Assembly (NCBI RefSeq): GCF_023093535.1 | Contig: NZ_CP095757.1 | Span: 2,914,001 to 2,978,000 of the forward strand | Length of the DNA stretch: 64,000 nt | Reading direction: 5' to 3' | Source of the DNA: Halovivax limisalsi | Lineage (GTDB): Archaea; Halobacteriota; Halobacteria; Halobacteriales; Natrialbaceae | Shown here: one piece after another, positions 34,508 through 43,721 of the stretch | Numbering within the stretch: the stretch's first letter is position 1 | Layout of the letters: the number at the start of each line of letters is the position of its first letter | Notes under the pieces: generated by a model | What the model saw: only the letters and a program-made list of their open reading frames with translations | Databases searched by the model: none | What the model was told of the DNA's origin: nothing | Made by a program: the position numbers and the translations under genes

Positions 34508-35155
34508 ATGGTCGACGTCACGAAGACGATCAGGCGGTGGTTCGTCAACGGGATCGCCATCACGATTCCGCTCGTCGTCACCCTGATCGTGTTGCTCGTC
34601 GTGTTCGATTTCGTCCTCGGGATCCTGTCGCCCGTCATCGACGGCGTCGAGCTGCTGTGGAACGACGAACCGCCGCGGGCGGTGGTCCAGCTGCTGACGC
34701 TCGGGTCGCTCGTGGGGTTCTTCTTGCTCGTCGGCGCGGTCGCGTCCCACACGCCCGGCGAGCGGTTCTCGAGCGCGCTCCACCGGACGGTCGAGACGAT
34801 TCCCGGGGTGAGCACGGTCTATCTGACGATCCGCCGGGCGAGCGAGGTCCTCCTCGAGGACGACGCCGACCAGTTCAAGGACGTCAAACTCGTGGCCTTT
34901 CCCCACGAGAACGCCTACATGCTTGGCTTTCTGACGGCCGAGACGCCGGACGAAATCGCCGGCGCCGTCGGCGCTGATCGGATGCAGACGATCATGATCC
35001 CCCTCGGGCCGAATCCGACGACGAACGGGTTCGTCATGCACGTGCCCGAGGACAACGTCCACGAGGTCGACGTGACGGTCGAAGCGGCCATCCAGGCGAT
35101 CGCCACGCTCGGCGTCGCCACGGAAACGAGCGAGTTCGCTGATTCGGCGGCGTGA
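34508..35155 (+). CDS. DUF502-family membrane protein
   Basis: 215 residues. Family features: a short basic N-terminus before ITIPLVVTLIVLLVVFDFVL (helix 1), a second helix LLTLGSLVGFFLLVGAVAS, then the conserved TVETIPGVSTVYLTIRRASEVLL and KDVKLVAFPHENAYMLGFLT. A PLGPNPTTNGFVMHVPEDNV segment matches 'PT.PNPtsG....vp'. The C-terminal soluble domain is the most conserved part. No function is firmly established. Confidence 0.9.
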   Translation: MVDVTKTIRRWFVNGIAITIPLVVTLIVLLVVFDFVLGILSPVIDGVELLWNDEPPRAVVQLLTLGSLVGFFLLVGAVASHTPGERFSSALHRTVETIPGVSTVYLTIRRASEVLLEDDADQFKDVKLVAFPHENAYMLGFLTAETPDEIAGAVGADRMQTIMIPLGPNPTTNGFVMHVPEDNVHEVDVTVEAAIQAIATLGVATETSEFADSAA

Positions 35156-35240
35156 TCGCGCCTCCCGCCGAGATCGACGCGTCGCACCAGAGGTGCGGTC
35201 TACCGGGACCGTCCGATCGAGAGAACTAGCACGCGTCGGG

Positions 35241-35247
35241 TTTTACG
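35241..35247 (+). promoter_or_regulatory. TATA-like element (TTTTACG) before the glycosyltransferase
   Basis: Located 26-32 nt before the ATG at 35273. This spacing is the reason for preferring 35273 over the in-frame GTG at 35252, which would lie within the promoter-start interval. Confidence 0.5.
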
Positions 35248-35272
35248 TGCGGTGGACCGTAGCCACCTCGTG

Positions 35273-35986
35273 ATGGGCGAGTCGGAACGCAGCGCACAGC
35301 CCCGCACATCCGGCCAGCAGCACCGTGAGCCGCAGGTCTCCATCGTCGTCCCGGCGCGGAACGAGGCGGCCTACCTTCCGGCGACGCTCTCGAGCGTCGC
35401 CGGGCTCGAGACCGACCGGTCGTACGAGGTCATCGTCGTCGACGGCGACTCCGCGGACGAGACGGCGGCGATCGCGCGCGAGTACGGCGCGACCGTCCTC
35501 GAGGGGCCGGGGACGTCGATCGCGGCCGGCCGCAATCGCGGCGCCGAGCGCGCTCGCGGCGAGTGGCTCGCGTTCGTCGACGCCGACACGGTCGTCCGCC
35601 AGCACTACCTCGACACCCTCGTCGGGTACGCCGAGCGCAACGACCTCGCGGCGGCGAGTTCGCGCTGTCGGATCACCGGGCCGCGGCGGGCGAAGCTGAT
35701 GGAAGCGACGATCAATCACGTCTTCTCGCGCCTCTCGCGGCCGATTCTCCCGGGGTTCAACTTCCTCATTCGGAGGGAGACGTTCGACGCGCACGGCGGT
35801 TTTCCGGCCGTGTCGAACGAGGACACCGCGTTCAGCCGCCGCCTCGCGCGCACCGAGCGCACGGGGTACTGCCCCGCCGTGCTCGTCGAGAGTTCCGGTC
35901 GCCGCATCGCCGAGCGCGGCCTGACCGGGACGCTCGTCCACTACGCGCGACTCGACTGGGGGCGCATCCGTTCGACGAACGGGTGA
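35273..35986 (+). CDS. Family 2 glycosyltransferase
   Basis: 237 residues. The GT-A fold starts at VSIVVPARNEAAYLPATLSS, with the nucleotide-sugar site YEVIVVDGDSADETAAIA and the metal-binding FVDADT (DxD). GFNFLIRRETFDAHGGF and SNEDTAFSRRLAR match the acceptor-side motif 'NEDtd...R'. A short hydrophobic stretch after about residue 160 may touch the membrane but there is no clear TM anchor. It transfers a sugar to an unknown acceptor. It stands alone, with its own promoter. Confidence 0.88.
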   Translation: MGESERSAQPRTSGQQHREPQVSIVVPARNEAAYLPATLSSVAGLETDRSYEVIVVDGDSADETAAIAREYGATVLEGPGTSIAAGRNRGAERARGEWLAFVDADTVVRQHYLDTLVGYAERNDLAAASSRCRITGPRRAKLMEATINHVFSRLSRPILPGFNFLIRRETFDAHGGFPAVSNEDTAFSRRLARTERTGYCPAVLVESSGRRIAERGLTGTLVHYARLDWGRIRSTNG

Positions 35987-36042
35987 ATCCGGGGGCTGGC
36001 CCCGTCGCGCTCGGCGGTGACGAGGCGAAAATCGCCCGCCGG

Positions 36043-36363
36043 TCAGTGGCCACCGGAGACGGCGTGGAGGCCGACGATCCCGACCACGATGAGGCCGATG
36101 AACCCCGCCCGCGCGAGCGTCGCGGGTTCGTCGAAGAGGACGACGCCGAGCGTGGCCGTCCCGACCGCGCCGATCCCCGTCCACACGGCGTAGGCCGTCC
36201 CGACCGGGAGCTCCTGGACGGCGCGAGCGAGCAGGAACATGCTGATCGCCAGCGCGATCACGGTGGCGATCGACGCGCGGGGGTTCGTAAAGCCGTCCGA
36301 GTAGGACAGCCCGATCGCCCAGGCGATCTCGAACAGGCCGGCGAGGACGAGCACGTGCCACAT
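36043..36363 (-). CDS. SMR-family small multidrug/guanidinium exporter
   Basis: 106 residues with four helices. The essential membrane Glu is in GLFEIAWAIGLSYSDGF (residue 12, the E14 equivalent). AVQELPVGTAYAVWTGIGAVGTA and VVLFDEPATLARAGFIGLIVVGIVGL are typical of the family. The opening GLFEIAWAIGL sits closer to the SugE/Gdx branch than to EmrE. It acts as a dimer; a second copy would be elsewhere or it homodimerises. Confidence 0.92.
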   Translation of the reverse strand: MWHVLVLAGLFEIAWAIGLSYSDGFTNPRASIATVIALAISMFLLARAVQELPVGTAYAVWTGIGAVGTATLGVVLFDEPATLARAGFIGLIVVGIVGLHAVSGGH

Positions 36364-36429
36364 CTGTTCGACGACAGCGGCCGACGGGCCAAAGCGGTTT
36401 CCGATTCGTCGCGGCGCCGAGGGCCGAAC

Positions 36430-37509
36430 TCACGTCCGCGCCGGTCGGACCCCGAGGTCGACCTCGACGGTGTCTTCGCGTCCCTCGCGCAGGATCGAGA
36501 GCGAGACGGCGTCGCCCGGTCGCGTTCGGAGGGCGAGGTAACTGCCGAGATCCTCGCTCGTCGCGACCTCGGTGCCGTCGATCGCGCGGATCACGTCGCC
36601 GCCGACCGGTACCCGCTCGCCGTCGACGACGCGGACGTTCGAACTCGGCCGGAGCGCCCCGTCGGCCGGGCCGCCGGAGACCGTCTCGACGACGAGTAAT
36701 CCGGTCGACTCCTCGAGTCCGTTCGCCTCGGCGACGGCGGGAGAGACGGTATCGAACGAGACCCCGAGGTACGAGTGATCGTAGTCGCCCGTCTCGATCA
36801 GCGAGGGGACGACCCGTCGCGTCAGCGCCCCGGAGATCCCGAACGCGATGTTGTCGCCCCCGCCGGAGTTGATCACGGCGACGACGTTGCCCGAGAGCGA
36901 CATCAGGGGCCCGCCGCTGTTGCCCGGGTTGACGGGCGCGTCGGTCTGGATTGCGTCCGGAATCGAGAAGCCGGTGGGCGCGGGGATCGAGCGGTCGATG
37001 CCGCTGACGATCCCCGTCGTGACCGTCCCGTCCAGGCTGTAGGGGTTGCCGATCGCGACGACCTCCTGGCCGACCGTCGCGTCGCCGTCGATCAGCGGGA
37101 GCGGCGTCGCGTTCGCCGGCGCGTCGTCGACGGCGATCGCCGCGAGATCGCTGTGCGGGTCGCGACCGAGGACGTCGCCGCCCGCCCACCGGCCCTCCGA
37201 GAACCGCACGTCGACCGTCGACGCCTGGCCGACGACGTGCGCGTTCGTCACGAGGTACGAGTCGTCGTAGACGAAGCCCGTCCCCCGTCCGGAACCGGTC
37301 TCGATCAGCACGACCGACGGGAGCGCGTCGCGGTAGAGTCTGGTGTACTCCGTTTCCGGATCCGACGCGTTCGGCTCCGGCGGGTCGGCCGCCGGGCGCG
37401 CCGCGTTCGTGTTCCCGAGGGTACTCAGGCTGCAGCCGGCCAGCGCCGTCGATACGGCCGTCCCACCCAGTGCGAGGATGTCTCTCCGTTGGAGGCTACG
37501 GTCTGACAT
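36430..37509 (-). CDS. HtrA/DegP-type serine protease, Tat lipoprotein
   Basis: 359 residues. The signal sequence has the twin-Arg motif LQRRDILALGG and a lipobox ALAGC. The trypsin-like triad is visible: TNAHVV (His), HSDLAAI (Asp) and NPGNSGGPLMSL (Ser). A single C-terminal PDZ domain follows (YLGVSFDTVSPAV to the end, with GLLVVETVSGGPA and GGDVIRAIDGTEV). It should be exported folded and anchored outside the membrane, degrading or refolding damaged secreted proteins. Confidence 0.93.
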   Translation of the reverse strand: MSDRSLQRRDILALGGTAVSTALAGCSLSTLGNTNAARPAADPPEPNASDPETEYTRLYRDALPSVVLIETGSGRGTGFVYDDSYLVTNAHVVGQASTVDVRFSEGRWAGGDVLGRDPHSDLAAIAVDDAPANATPLPLIDGDATVGQEVVAIGNPYSLDGTVTTGIVSGIDRSIPAPTGFSIPDAIQTDAPVNPGNSGGPLMSLSGNVVAVINSGGGDNIAFGISGALTRRVVPSLIETGDYDHSYLGVSFDTVSPAVAEANGLEESTGLLVVETVSGGPADGALRPSSNVRVVDGERVPVGGDVIRAIDGTEVATSEDLGSYLALRTRPGDAVSLSILREGREDTVEVDLGVRPART

Positions 37510-37656
37510 TTCACCGAAGAAGTTGGTCGCGATCGCTTGTATGTTTTCCGTCGGCGTTCCTCGGAGTCGTCGGTATGGACAGTCGGTCCGCCGAGAAGCC
37601 GGGTCGAACGATAGGGGTCCTGGCGGGACATCGTGGCCGGCAAGGTTCGGACGGCT

Positions 37657-38289
37657 TCACTCACCCTCGACGAGACGTTCGAGCTGGGCCGGCGGTACGG
37701 CGCCCCGGGCGGCACGGCCCTCGTAAACGAACGTCGGGACGCCGGTGACCCCCTGCCGCCGGGCGGCGTCGAATCGATCCTCGATCGCCGCCCGCCGGTC
37801 CTCGTCTGCGACCGCCTCGCGAACGGCCGCTTCGTCGAGTCCGACGGACGACGCGATATCCGCCAGCACGTCGACGTCGCCGATGTCGCGACCGTCGACC
37901 CACAGCGCCGACAGAATCGCGTCGTCGAACGCGCGCCAGTCGCCGGGCGAGGACTCCGCGACGAAGCGCGAGGCGACCTGTGCGGGCAACGAGTCGACCT
38001 CCGGGACGTCGTCCAGATTCAGCATCTCCGCCACGCCGTACTCCGCCCGCAACCGTTCGACGTTCCGTCGGGCCTGCTCGTAGTAGGCCTCGTCCTTTCC
38101 ATCTTCGACGGTGTGGTCGATCTCGCCGTCGGGGCCCCGCTTGTCCCGACGGAGATCGAACGGGTGCCACACGAGTTCGAGGGGCGCCTCGCGCGAGGCC
38201 TCGTAGGCCTCGAGCGAGCGCCGGCCGAGATAACAGAACGGACAGACGTGATCGGAGTAGACGGTGAGCTGATCGACGTCGGGAGTCAT
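37657..38289 (-). CDS. DsbA-family (FrnE-like) thiol oxidoreductase
   Basis: 210 residues. The thioredoxin-fold start VYSDHVCPFCYLGRRSLEAY has a CPFC active site. The helical insert (residues 50-150) and VTGVPTFVYEGRAARGA (cis-Pro loop) are those of the FrnE/2-hydroxychromene isomerase-like DsbA group. No signal peptide, so it acts in the cytoplasm, perhaps in redox homeostasis. Divergently placed from no obvious partner. Confidence 0.9.
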   Translation of the reverse strand: MTPDVDQLTVYSDHVCPFCYLGRRSLEAYEASREAPLELVWHPFDLRRDKRGPDGEIDHTVEDGKDEAYYEQARRNVERLRAEYGVAEMLNLDDVPEVDSLPAQVASRFVAESSPGDWRAFDDAILSALWVDGRDIGDVDVLADIASSVGLDEAAVREAVADEDRRAAIEDRFDAARRQGVTGVPTFVYEGRAARGAVPPAQLERLVEGE

Positions 38290-38387
38290 ACGCGGACGCA
38301 GGGCCCTCGCGCGGAAAAGACGTCGGGTTGGGGCAGACCGGGGTCCGATCGTGCCGGACCGACCGCTCGAGCGCCGGGCTCGCGCTC

Positions 38388-39821
38388 TCAGTCGTCGTCG
38401 GCGGGGATCGGGTCGGCGTCCTCGCCCGTCTCCGCGGCCGAGGGAGCGGACGCGTCGGTCGGTGGGGCGGATGTGCCGGCCGATTCAGCGCGCGGGAAGT
38501 TGCCGATCGTCGCGTCCTCGAAGGCCCCGACGTCGAAGTCGTAGTCGCCGTCGAGGAACTCGAGGACCCGGCGAGCGTCGCGTCGGGCGTTCTTCAGGCA
38601 GGTCGAGGCGCCGGGCGAGGGCGTGACGTTGAAGATGATGCCGTCGCCAGTGATCGTCGCCTCGCCCATATCGAGCGACTTCGTCCGGGTGTCGACGATC
38701 TGCGGGCGGACGCCGCCATATCCGTCCGCGCGCTCGATGTCGTCGAGTTCGACCGTCGGGACGACCTTCTGGACGTGCGGGAGGAAGGCTCGCGGACCGA
38801 CGGCGGGGAGGTCGTACAGCAGGTTCTTGACCACGTAGGGAAAGAGCACGCGGTCGGCGAGGATGTTCCCGTAACTCAGGACCGAGCTCGGGCTGAGCCC
38901 GAAGACGTCGAGGAAGTCCGGGACCGTCGAGAGCCGCCCGCGTTCGAGGGCGGGGACGACCTTGGCGGTCGGCCCGAAGCGGGTGAGGTCGCCGTCGTGG
39001 ACCTCGGCGTCGCCGTGGACCGCGGCGAAGGGCAGCTTCTTCATCTGCAGGGTGTAGACCTTGCCGTTGAGCAGACCCTCGTCGGCGACGAAGAAGCTGC
39101 CCGCGACCGGGAGCAGGGAGAGGTGCTCGCCGTAGCCCATCTGCTGGGCGATCTGGAGGCTGTGTGAACCAGCGGCGACCACGGTCGCGTCGGCCTCGAA
39201 GTGCCCCTCGTCGGTGTCGAGGACGAACCCGTCGTCCTCGTCCGAGATCTCCGTCACCGCCGTGCCCGTGTGGACGTCGACGCCGTCATCGTCGCGGACG
39301 TCCTCGACGAACGCCGTCGCGAGTCGACCGTAGTCGACGGTGTAACCGTCGGGCGTCTGCAGCGCGAGCAAGTCCTCGTCGGGGTCGCGCCCCTCGACGA
39401 CCTTCGGTTCGATCTCGGCGATCTCCTCGCGACCGATGGCCTCGAGTTTCGGGAACAGGTCGCCGAACCCCTCCTCGTGGTACCGGCGTTCGAGCGACGC
39501 GACCTCCTCGTCGCCCGCCGCGAGCACCATCTTCGAGCGCTTGGAGTGCAGCTCGCGCTCGGGGTCGTTCGCCTCGAGATAGCCCGCGACCATCTCGGCG
39601 CCCTCCTTGACCGATTCGGCCTTCTCGAGGGTGTAGTTCGTCTCGATATCGCCGAAGTGAAGCGTCTGGGAGTTGTTCGTGTGGTGGGAGTTGATCGCGG
39701 CGATCTCGTCTTCCTTCTCGACGAGTGCGACGCGGTCGACGTCCGTGAAGTTCGCGACCGTGTATAGCAACGATGCCCCGCTGATTCCGCCGCCGACGAT
39801 GACCAGGTCGTATTCCTTCAT
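38388..39821 (-). CDS. FAD-dependent oxidoreductase, malate:quinone-oxidoreductase-like
   Basis: 477 residues from MKEYDLVIVGGGISGASLLY (start at 39821; an ATG four codons earlier is also possible). The N-terminal Rossmann motif GGGISGASL and the following EKEDEIAAINSHHTNNSQTLH fit the DAO/Mqo superfamily. A C-terminal FNVTPSPGASTCLKNARRD resembles Mqo's substrate/FAD region. Malate oxidation to the quinone pool is plausible, but 2-hydroxyacid substrates of other kinds are possible. The last ~40 residues are a disordered acidic tail. Confidence 0.78.
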   Translation of the reverse strand: MKEYDLVIVGGGISGASLLYTVANFTDVDRVALVEKEDEIAAINSHHTNNSQTLHFGDIETNYTLEKAESVKEGAEMVAGYLEANDPERELHSKRSKMVLAAGDEEVASLERRYHEEGFGDLFPKLEAIGREEIAEIEPKVVEGRDPDEDLLALQTPDGYTVDYGRLATAFVEDVRDDDGVDVHTGTAVTEISDEDDGFVLDTDEGHFEADATVVAAGSHSLQIAQQMGYGEHLSLLPVAGSFFVADEGLLNGKVYTLQMKKLPFAAVHGDAEVHDGDLTRFGPTAKVVPALERGRLSTVPDFLDVFGLSPSSVLSYGNILADRVLFPYVVKNLLYDLPAVGPRAFLPHVQKVVPTVELDDIERADGYGGVRPQIVDTRTKSLDMGEATITGDGIIFNVTPSPGASTCLKNARRDARRVLEFLDGDYDFDVGAFEDATIGNFPRAESAGTSAPPTDASAPSAAETGEDADPIPADDD

Positions 39822-39996
39822 GCGTAGTTTCACCGGGCCGATAGTCCGTCTTCAGTGACAGTCCGCACTCGACCTACAAATAACGTCCCAGTTCGCCGAC
39901 GGCGTGGGAATGGGAGCCGTGTGACGAGTGTACACTACTCACGGGAACGACGCGGGAGGTCCGCATCGGAGGAACCCGACCGACCGCAGTCGGCGG

Positions 39997-40500
39997 TTAC
40001 CAGTCCCGGTCGGCGGTTCGCTCGGTGCGCGACCGCGATCGGTGGTCCGTCGACGAGTCGTCCATGAGTCGCTCCATCTCCCGTTCGAACTCCGCCTCGC
40101 TGATCTCGTCGTCGACGTATCGCTCTTTGAGTTCGGCTTTCCGATCCTCGGTCGTGGGTTCGACCGTCGAGGCGACGTCGAACTGCCGGAGGGCCGGGTA
40201 CTCGCGCTCGAGTCTGTCGACGATCGTGACGAGCCGGTCGTCCCGGTGGAGCAACGTGTTTCGGAGGACGGAGACGACGGTCGCGGCGAGAAAGATGACC
40301 GCGAGGACGCCGAAGACGGACAGGGCGACGAGCCACTCGATGGCCTCGCCGAGCATCGCCAGGAGGACGAACTCCTCGCCCGCGTACACGCCACTCGAGA
40401 GGACGGAAAGTGCGTCCACGACGCCGAGCAGGCCGACGGCGACCGTCGCGAGACCGCAGAGGACGGCTCCGGCGAAGTACAGCCAGTGTCGGGATGCCAT
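39997..40500 (-). CDS. Membrane protein with SHOCT domain
   Basis: 167 residues from MASRHWLYFAG (40500; an upstream ATG at 40527 is possible). Two hydrophobic hairpin helices lie in the first ~85 residues. The C-terminal DRKAELKERYVDDEISEAEF segment and EREMERLMDD fit a SHOCT domain ('L..L..lyd.G.IteeEFe..K..lL'), found in many short membrane-associated proteins and thought to mediate oligomerisation. Function unknown. Confidence 0.82.
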   Translation of the reverse strand: MASRHWLYFAGAVLCGLATVAVGLLGVVDALSVLSSGVYAGEEFVLLAMLGEAIEWLVALSVFGVLAVIFLAATVVSVLRNTLLHRDDRLVTIVDRLEREYPALRQFDVASTVEPTTEDRKAELKERYVDDEISEAEFEREMERLMDDSSTDHRSRSRTERTADRDW

Positions 40501-40594
40501 GCTCGGCGGTTTGGAACCGATATCCATTAAATCCGCTGGACGGACTCCGAGCGGCGATCCGATCGGACGCTGCGATAGCGAGTCGACTGTCCGC

Positions 40595-40945
40595 TCAGAC
40601 CGGCTCGGTCTCGTGCAAGAACGTCTGGAACTCGACGGTCCGTCCGTCCGGATCCGGGGCGAAGAACTGGTAGATCCGGTAGCGTTCGTTTTCCACGGGC
40701 GCGGCTTCGGCGCGATCCCGGAGGTCGTCGTACGCCACGTCGACGTCGGCCCTCGAATCGACGACGAACGTGATGGTCCCGTCCGTCTCGGCGTCGTCGC
40801 GGTCGCAGAACCCGAACAGCATGTTGTCGTACTGCAGGATCGTACAATCGGGTTGCTCCAGCCAGCGCTCGGCGCCGACCCGATCGACGTAGAACTCGAC
40901 GACGGCTTCGAGCGATTCGGTGCCGAAGAACACGATTCCGGACAT
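40595..40945 (-). CDS. VOC (glyoxalase/dioxygenase fold) family protein
   Basis: 116 residues. The beta-alpha-beta-beta-beta pattern of a VOC domain is visible: VFFGTESLEAVVEFYVDRVG, ERWLEQPDCTILQYDNMLFGF, ITFVVDSRADVDVAYDDLRD, and YQFFAPDPDGRTVEFQTF with the C-terminal metal Glu position. Substrate unknown; many such haloarchaeal proteins remain unassigned. Confidence 0.88.
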   Translation of the reverse strand: MSGIVFFGTESLEAVVEFYVDRVGAERWLEQPDCTILQYDNMLFGFCDRDDAETDGTITFVVDSRADVDVAYDDLRDRAEAAPVENERYRIYQFFAPDPDGRTVEFQTFLHETEPV

Positions 40946-41100
40946 GCGAGAGGAATCGGTTCACGGATCCTAACCGCTTCGGGTTTCGAGCGACGACCCG
41001 CTCGAATTCGGGCGGCCGGGTCCCGATTCGAATTCTGCTAGTCAGTATCACACGCTCCGCGGATCCGAGCGTTGAACACGTCCCTCCAGAACACATCCGT

Positions 41101-42000
41101 ATGGACGAGACGTTCGTCTCCGGCGAGACGATCAGGACGGAAGGCGCGTGCGGGCAGCTCCGTTCCGGGCTCGGCGACGGACCGCACCCGGGCGTTTTGG
41201 TCCTGCACGGCGCCGGCGGGGCTCGCGGGTACGAACAGACCTATGCGGCCATGCTCGCCGAGCACGGCTATACCGTCTGCTGCGTGGAGTACTTCGGTGC
41301 GCCCGGGACGCGCGACGCCCTGGTCGACGTTCCCCTGGAGGAGTTCCGCGACGCCGCCCACTGGCTGCTGGACCGACCGGACGTCGCCGGCGATCGCGTC
41401 GGCGTCGTCGGCTTCTCGCGGGGCGGCGAGGCCTCGCTCGTCGTCGGCGCGCAGTTCGACGCCGTCGGTTGCGTTGTCGCCTACGTCCCCAGTTGCTACC
41501 GCTGGCCCGCGCCGTCGTGGATGGACGGCGTCGGCGAGGACCAGCCGACGTGGACCCTCGACGGCGAGGCCCTCCCCCACCTGCCGATCGACAAATACGT
41601 CCGGGAAGAGGATGGGATCGACGAACCCCTCGGCGTTCCGGAACCCAACGCGGCCTCGCTGGCGATCGAGCGCTCGACGGCAGCGGAACGAAACCGCGCC
41701 GCGATTCCGGTCGAGGAGATCGACGGGCCGGTGCTGTTGGTCTCCGGCGGCCAAGATACCATCTGGCCGTGCGCGGAGATGGCCGATCGCGCGGCCGCCC
41801 GACTCGCCGATCACGATCACCCCAGGCAGTTCGAGCACCTCGAAAATCCCGATGCGGGGCACGCGATCCGGGTGCCGTATCGATTCGACGGGGAAACGGA
41901 TCCCGGGGAGACCCACGAGTACGGCGGGACGTACGAAGCGAACTCGCTGGCGGCCGCACGGGCCTGGCATCGGACGCTCTCGTATCTCGATCACCTCTAG
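41101..42000 (+). CDS. Alpha/beta hydrolase, BAAT/dienelactone-hydrolase type
   Basis: 299 residues. GVLVLHGAGGARGYEQTYA is the oxyanion region; VGVVGFSRGGEASLVVG holds the nucleophile (Ser in GFSRGGE). LLVSGGQDTIWPCAEMADRA supplies the Asp and NPDAGHAIRVPY the His. The nucleophile context and C-terminal layout match the acyl-CoA:amino-acid N-acyltransferase/thioesterase (BAAT C) group, but the typical N-terminal thioester-hydrolase domain is missing. The natural substrate is unknown. Confidence 0.85.
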   Translation: MDETFVSGETIRTEGACGQLRSGLGDGPHPGVLVLHGAGGARGYEQTYAAMLAEHGYTVCCVEYFGAPGTRDALVDVPLEEFRDAAHWLLDRPDVAGDRVGVVGFSRGGEASLVVGAQFDAVGCVVAYVPSCYRWPAPSWMDGVGEDQPTWTLDGEALPHLPIDKYVREEDGIDEPLGVPEPNAASLAIERSTAAERNRAAIPVEEIDGPVLLVSGGQDTIWPCAEMADRAAARLADHDHPRQFEHLENPDAGHAIRVPYRFDGETDPGETHEYGGTYEANSLAAARAWHRTLSYLDHL

Positions 42001-42033
42001 GAAATCACGATTTCAGCCGGCGCGGCGATCGGG

Positions 42034-42786
42034 TTAGCTCGCCGGTCGAACGACGAGCGCCGCCAGCGCGACCGCCGCGACGGCGAATCCGATGAGTATC
42101 GCCGAGGAAACCCGGAACTCGCCGGCGTCGCCCCCGAGAACGACGTACTCCATGGCCCCGACGAGGTGGGTGATCGGCATAGCCAGCGCGACGTACTCGA
42201 GGGCGGTCGGGAGTTCCGAGACCGGCCGGAAGGTCCCGCCGAGGATGACCTGGGGCGTGATCACGACGGGGATGAACTGGATGGCCTGGAACTCGCTGTC
42301 GGCGAACAGCGAGAGGACGATGCCGGTACCGAGTGCGGCGAACGCACCCAGTAACTCGACGCCGACGAACCGGAGGATGCCGTTTGCGAACGATACGTCC
42401 AGGAACGCTACCGCCGCGAGCAGGAGGACGACGGACTGAACCGCCGCCAAGACGCCGTAACCGAGGACGTACCCCACGACGAGACCGGTTCGCGACACCG
42501 GCGCGACGAGCACGCGGTCGAGCGTCCCCGACGTGCGTTCCCGGAGGAACCCGATGGCCGTCAGGATGTAGGTGAGGAAGAACACGATCACCGCGAGGAC
42601 GACGTGGGCGACCGGTTCCGGTCGCGCGAACACCTCCCCGAGCAGGGAGACGATCAGGGCGGGCGCGACGAACACGAGCGCGAGCGTCCGGCGGTCGCCG
42701 CGCATCGTCCGCAGGATGCGCCCCGCGACCGGCAGCGATCCCCGCAAGGGTCGTCGGGTGCGTCCGAGCGGGCTGGCCACGCTCAT
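42034..42786 (-). CDS. ABC-2 type transporter permease
   Basis: 250 residues, six hydrophobic helices. After an N-terminal LAGRILRTMRGDRRTLAL-type cytoplasmic start (here PVAGRILRTMRGDRRTLALV) come ILTAIGFLRERTSGTLDRVLVAPVSRTGLV, the ABC-2 permease signature, and QFIPVVITPQVILGGTFRPVSELPTAL. It works with the ATPase encoded just upstream; their reading frames overlap by 4 bp, so the pair is translationally coupled. Likely an exporter of a small molecule or peptide. Confidence 0.92.
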   Translation of the reverse strand: MSVASPLGRTRRPLRGSLPVAGRILRTMRGDRRTLALVFVAPALIVSLLGEVFARPEPVAHVVLAVIVFFLTYILTAIGFLRERTSGTLDRVLVAPVSRTGLVVGYVLGYGVLAAVQSVVLLLAAVAFLDVSFANGILRFVGVELLGAFAALGTGIVLSLFADSEFQAIQFIPVVITPQVILGGTFRPVSELPTALEYVALAMPITHLVGAMEYVVLGGDAGEFRVSSAILIGFAVAAVALAALVVRPAS

Positions 42787-43628
42787 CGGCGCTCACCCCC
42801 GCGGTCACGGGGGCTTCGGGCGGCCGTCGATGTTGCTTTCGAGTCCCGTCCGTCTCCGTTCGGGACCGCACCACCGCCCGCCGCCGTCCGTCTATCGGTC
42901 CCGGTCGCTGCCGTGCCGTCGAGAAGATCGAGAAAAACGGCTTCCATGTCCTCCGCCCCGGTCCGGTCGCGGAACCCGGCCGGCGAGTCAATCGCGAGAA
43001 CCCGCCCGTCCCGAAGGAAGAGGACGCGGTCACACCGAGACGCTTCGCCGAGGTAGTGGGTTGAAACGAACACGAGCACCCCGTCGTCGCGGCGGTCGCG
43101 GAACTCCTCCCACATGCTCGCCCGCAGTTTCGGGTCCAGGCCGATCGTCGGCTCGTCGAGAAAGAGCACGTCGGGATCGTGCACGAGCGAGCACGCGAGA
43201 CTCGTCCGTCGGACCATCCCGCCGGAGAGTTCGCCGATGCGCGCGCCCTCACGGTCGGTGAGGTCGACGACGGAGAGCGCCTCGTCGACCGCCGTCTCCC
43301 GCCGTTCGACGTCGTAGAGCGAGGCGAAGAAGGAGACGTTCTCGCGAACACTCAGGTCGTCGTAGATCGCTCGGTCCTGGGGCATGTACCCGATCCGCCG
43401 GCGCTCGGCGGCCGTGAACGATCCCGACGACGTCCCGTTGATGGTCCCCTCGCCGGCCGTCGGCCGGATCAACCCGAGCAGACACTCGATGAGCGTCGTC
43501 TTTCCGGAGCCGTTCGGCCCGGCCACGCCGACGATGGTCGACCCCGACACGTCCAGGTCGATCCCGTCCAGCGCCGTGACGGCGCCGAATTCCTTCGTCA
43601 GATCTGTCGTCGATATCGTCTGCGACAT
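42783..43628 (-). CDS. ABC transporter ATP-binding protein (export type)
   Basis: 281 residues from MSQTISTTDLTKEFG (43628). Walker A is GPNGSGKTTL, the Q-loop is MPQDRAIYDDLS, the signature is LSGGMVRR, and Walker B is VLFLDEPTIGLD. The C-terminal ~30 residues are basic and low complexity. It is the first gene of the exporter pair with the permease at 42034 and is divergent from the HTH-10 regulator at 43722, 93 bp away. That arrangement suggests the regulator controls the exporter. Confidence 0.93.
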   Translation of the reverse strand: MSQTISTTDLTKEFGAVTALDGIDLDVSGSTIVGVAGPNGSGKTTLIECLLGLIRPTAGEGTINGTSSGSFTAAERRRIGYMPQDRAIYDDLSVRENVSFFASLYDVERRETAVDEALSVVDLTDREGARIGELSGGMVRRTSLACSLVHDPDVLFLDEPTIGLDPKLRASMWEEFRDRRDDGVLVFVSTHYLGEASRCDRVLFLRDGRVLAIDSPAGFRDRTGAEDMEAVFLDLLDGTAATGTDRRTAAGGGAVPNGDGRDSKATSTAARSPRDRGGERR

Positions 43629-43721
43629 AATCGGAGGGAGGTGGAGAGGACGCGTAGCTGTTCTGCGCCGCATGAACAGGGGGTTTAAACGGTGGGGACG
43701 CCCTTGACACGACCGTCCACG

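Noticed and set aside
35243-37189. 648-residue minus-strand open frame
   Set aside because: It crosses the glycosyltransferase, SMR and HtrA genes in the wrong frame; the Arg-rich sequence is typical of shadows.
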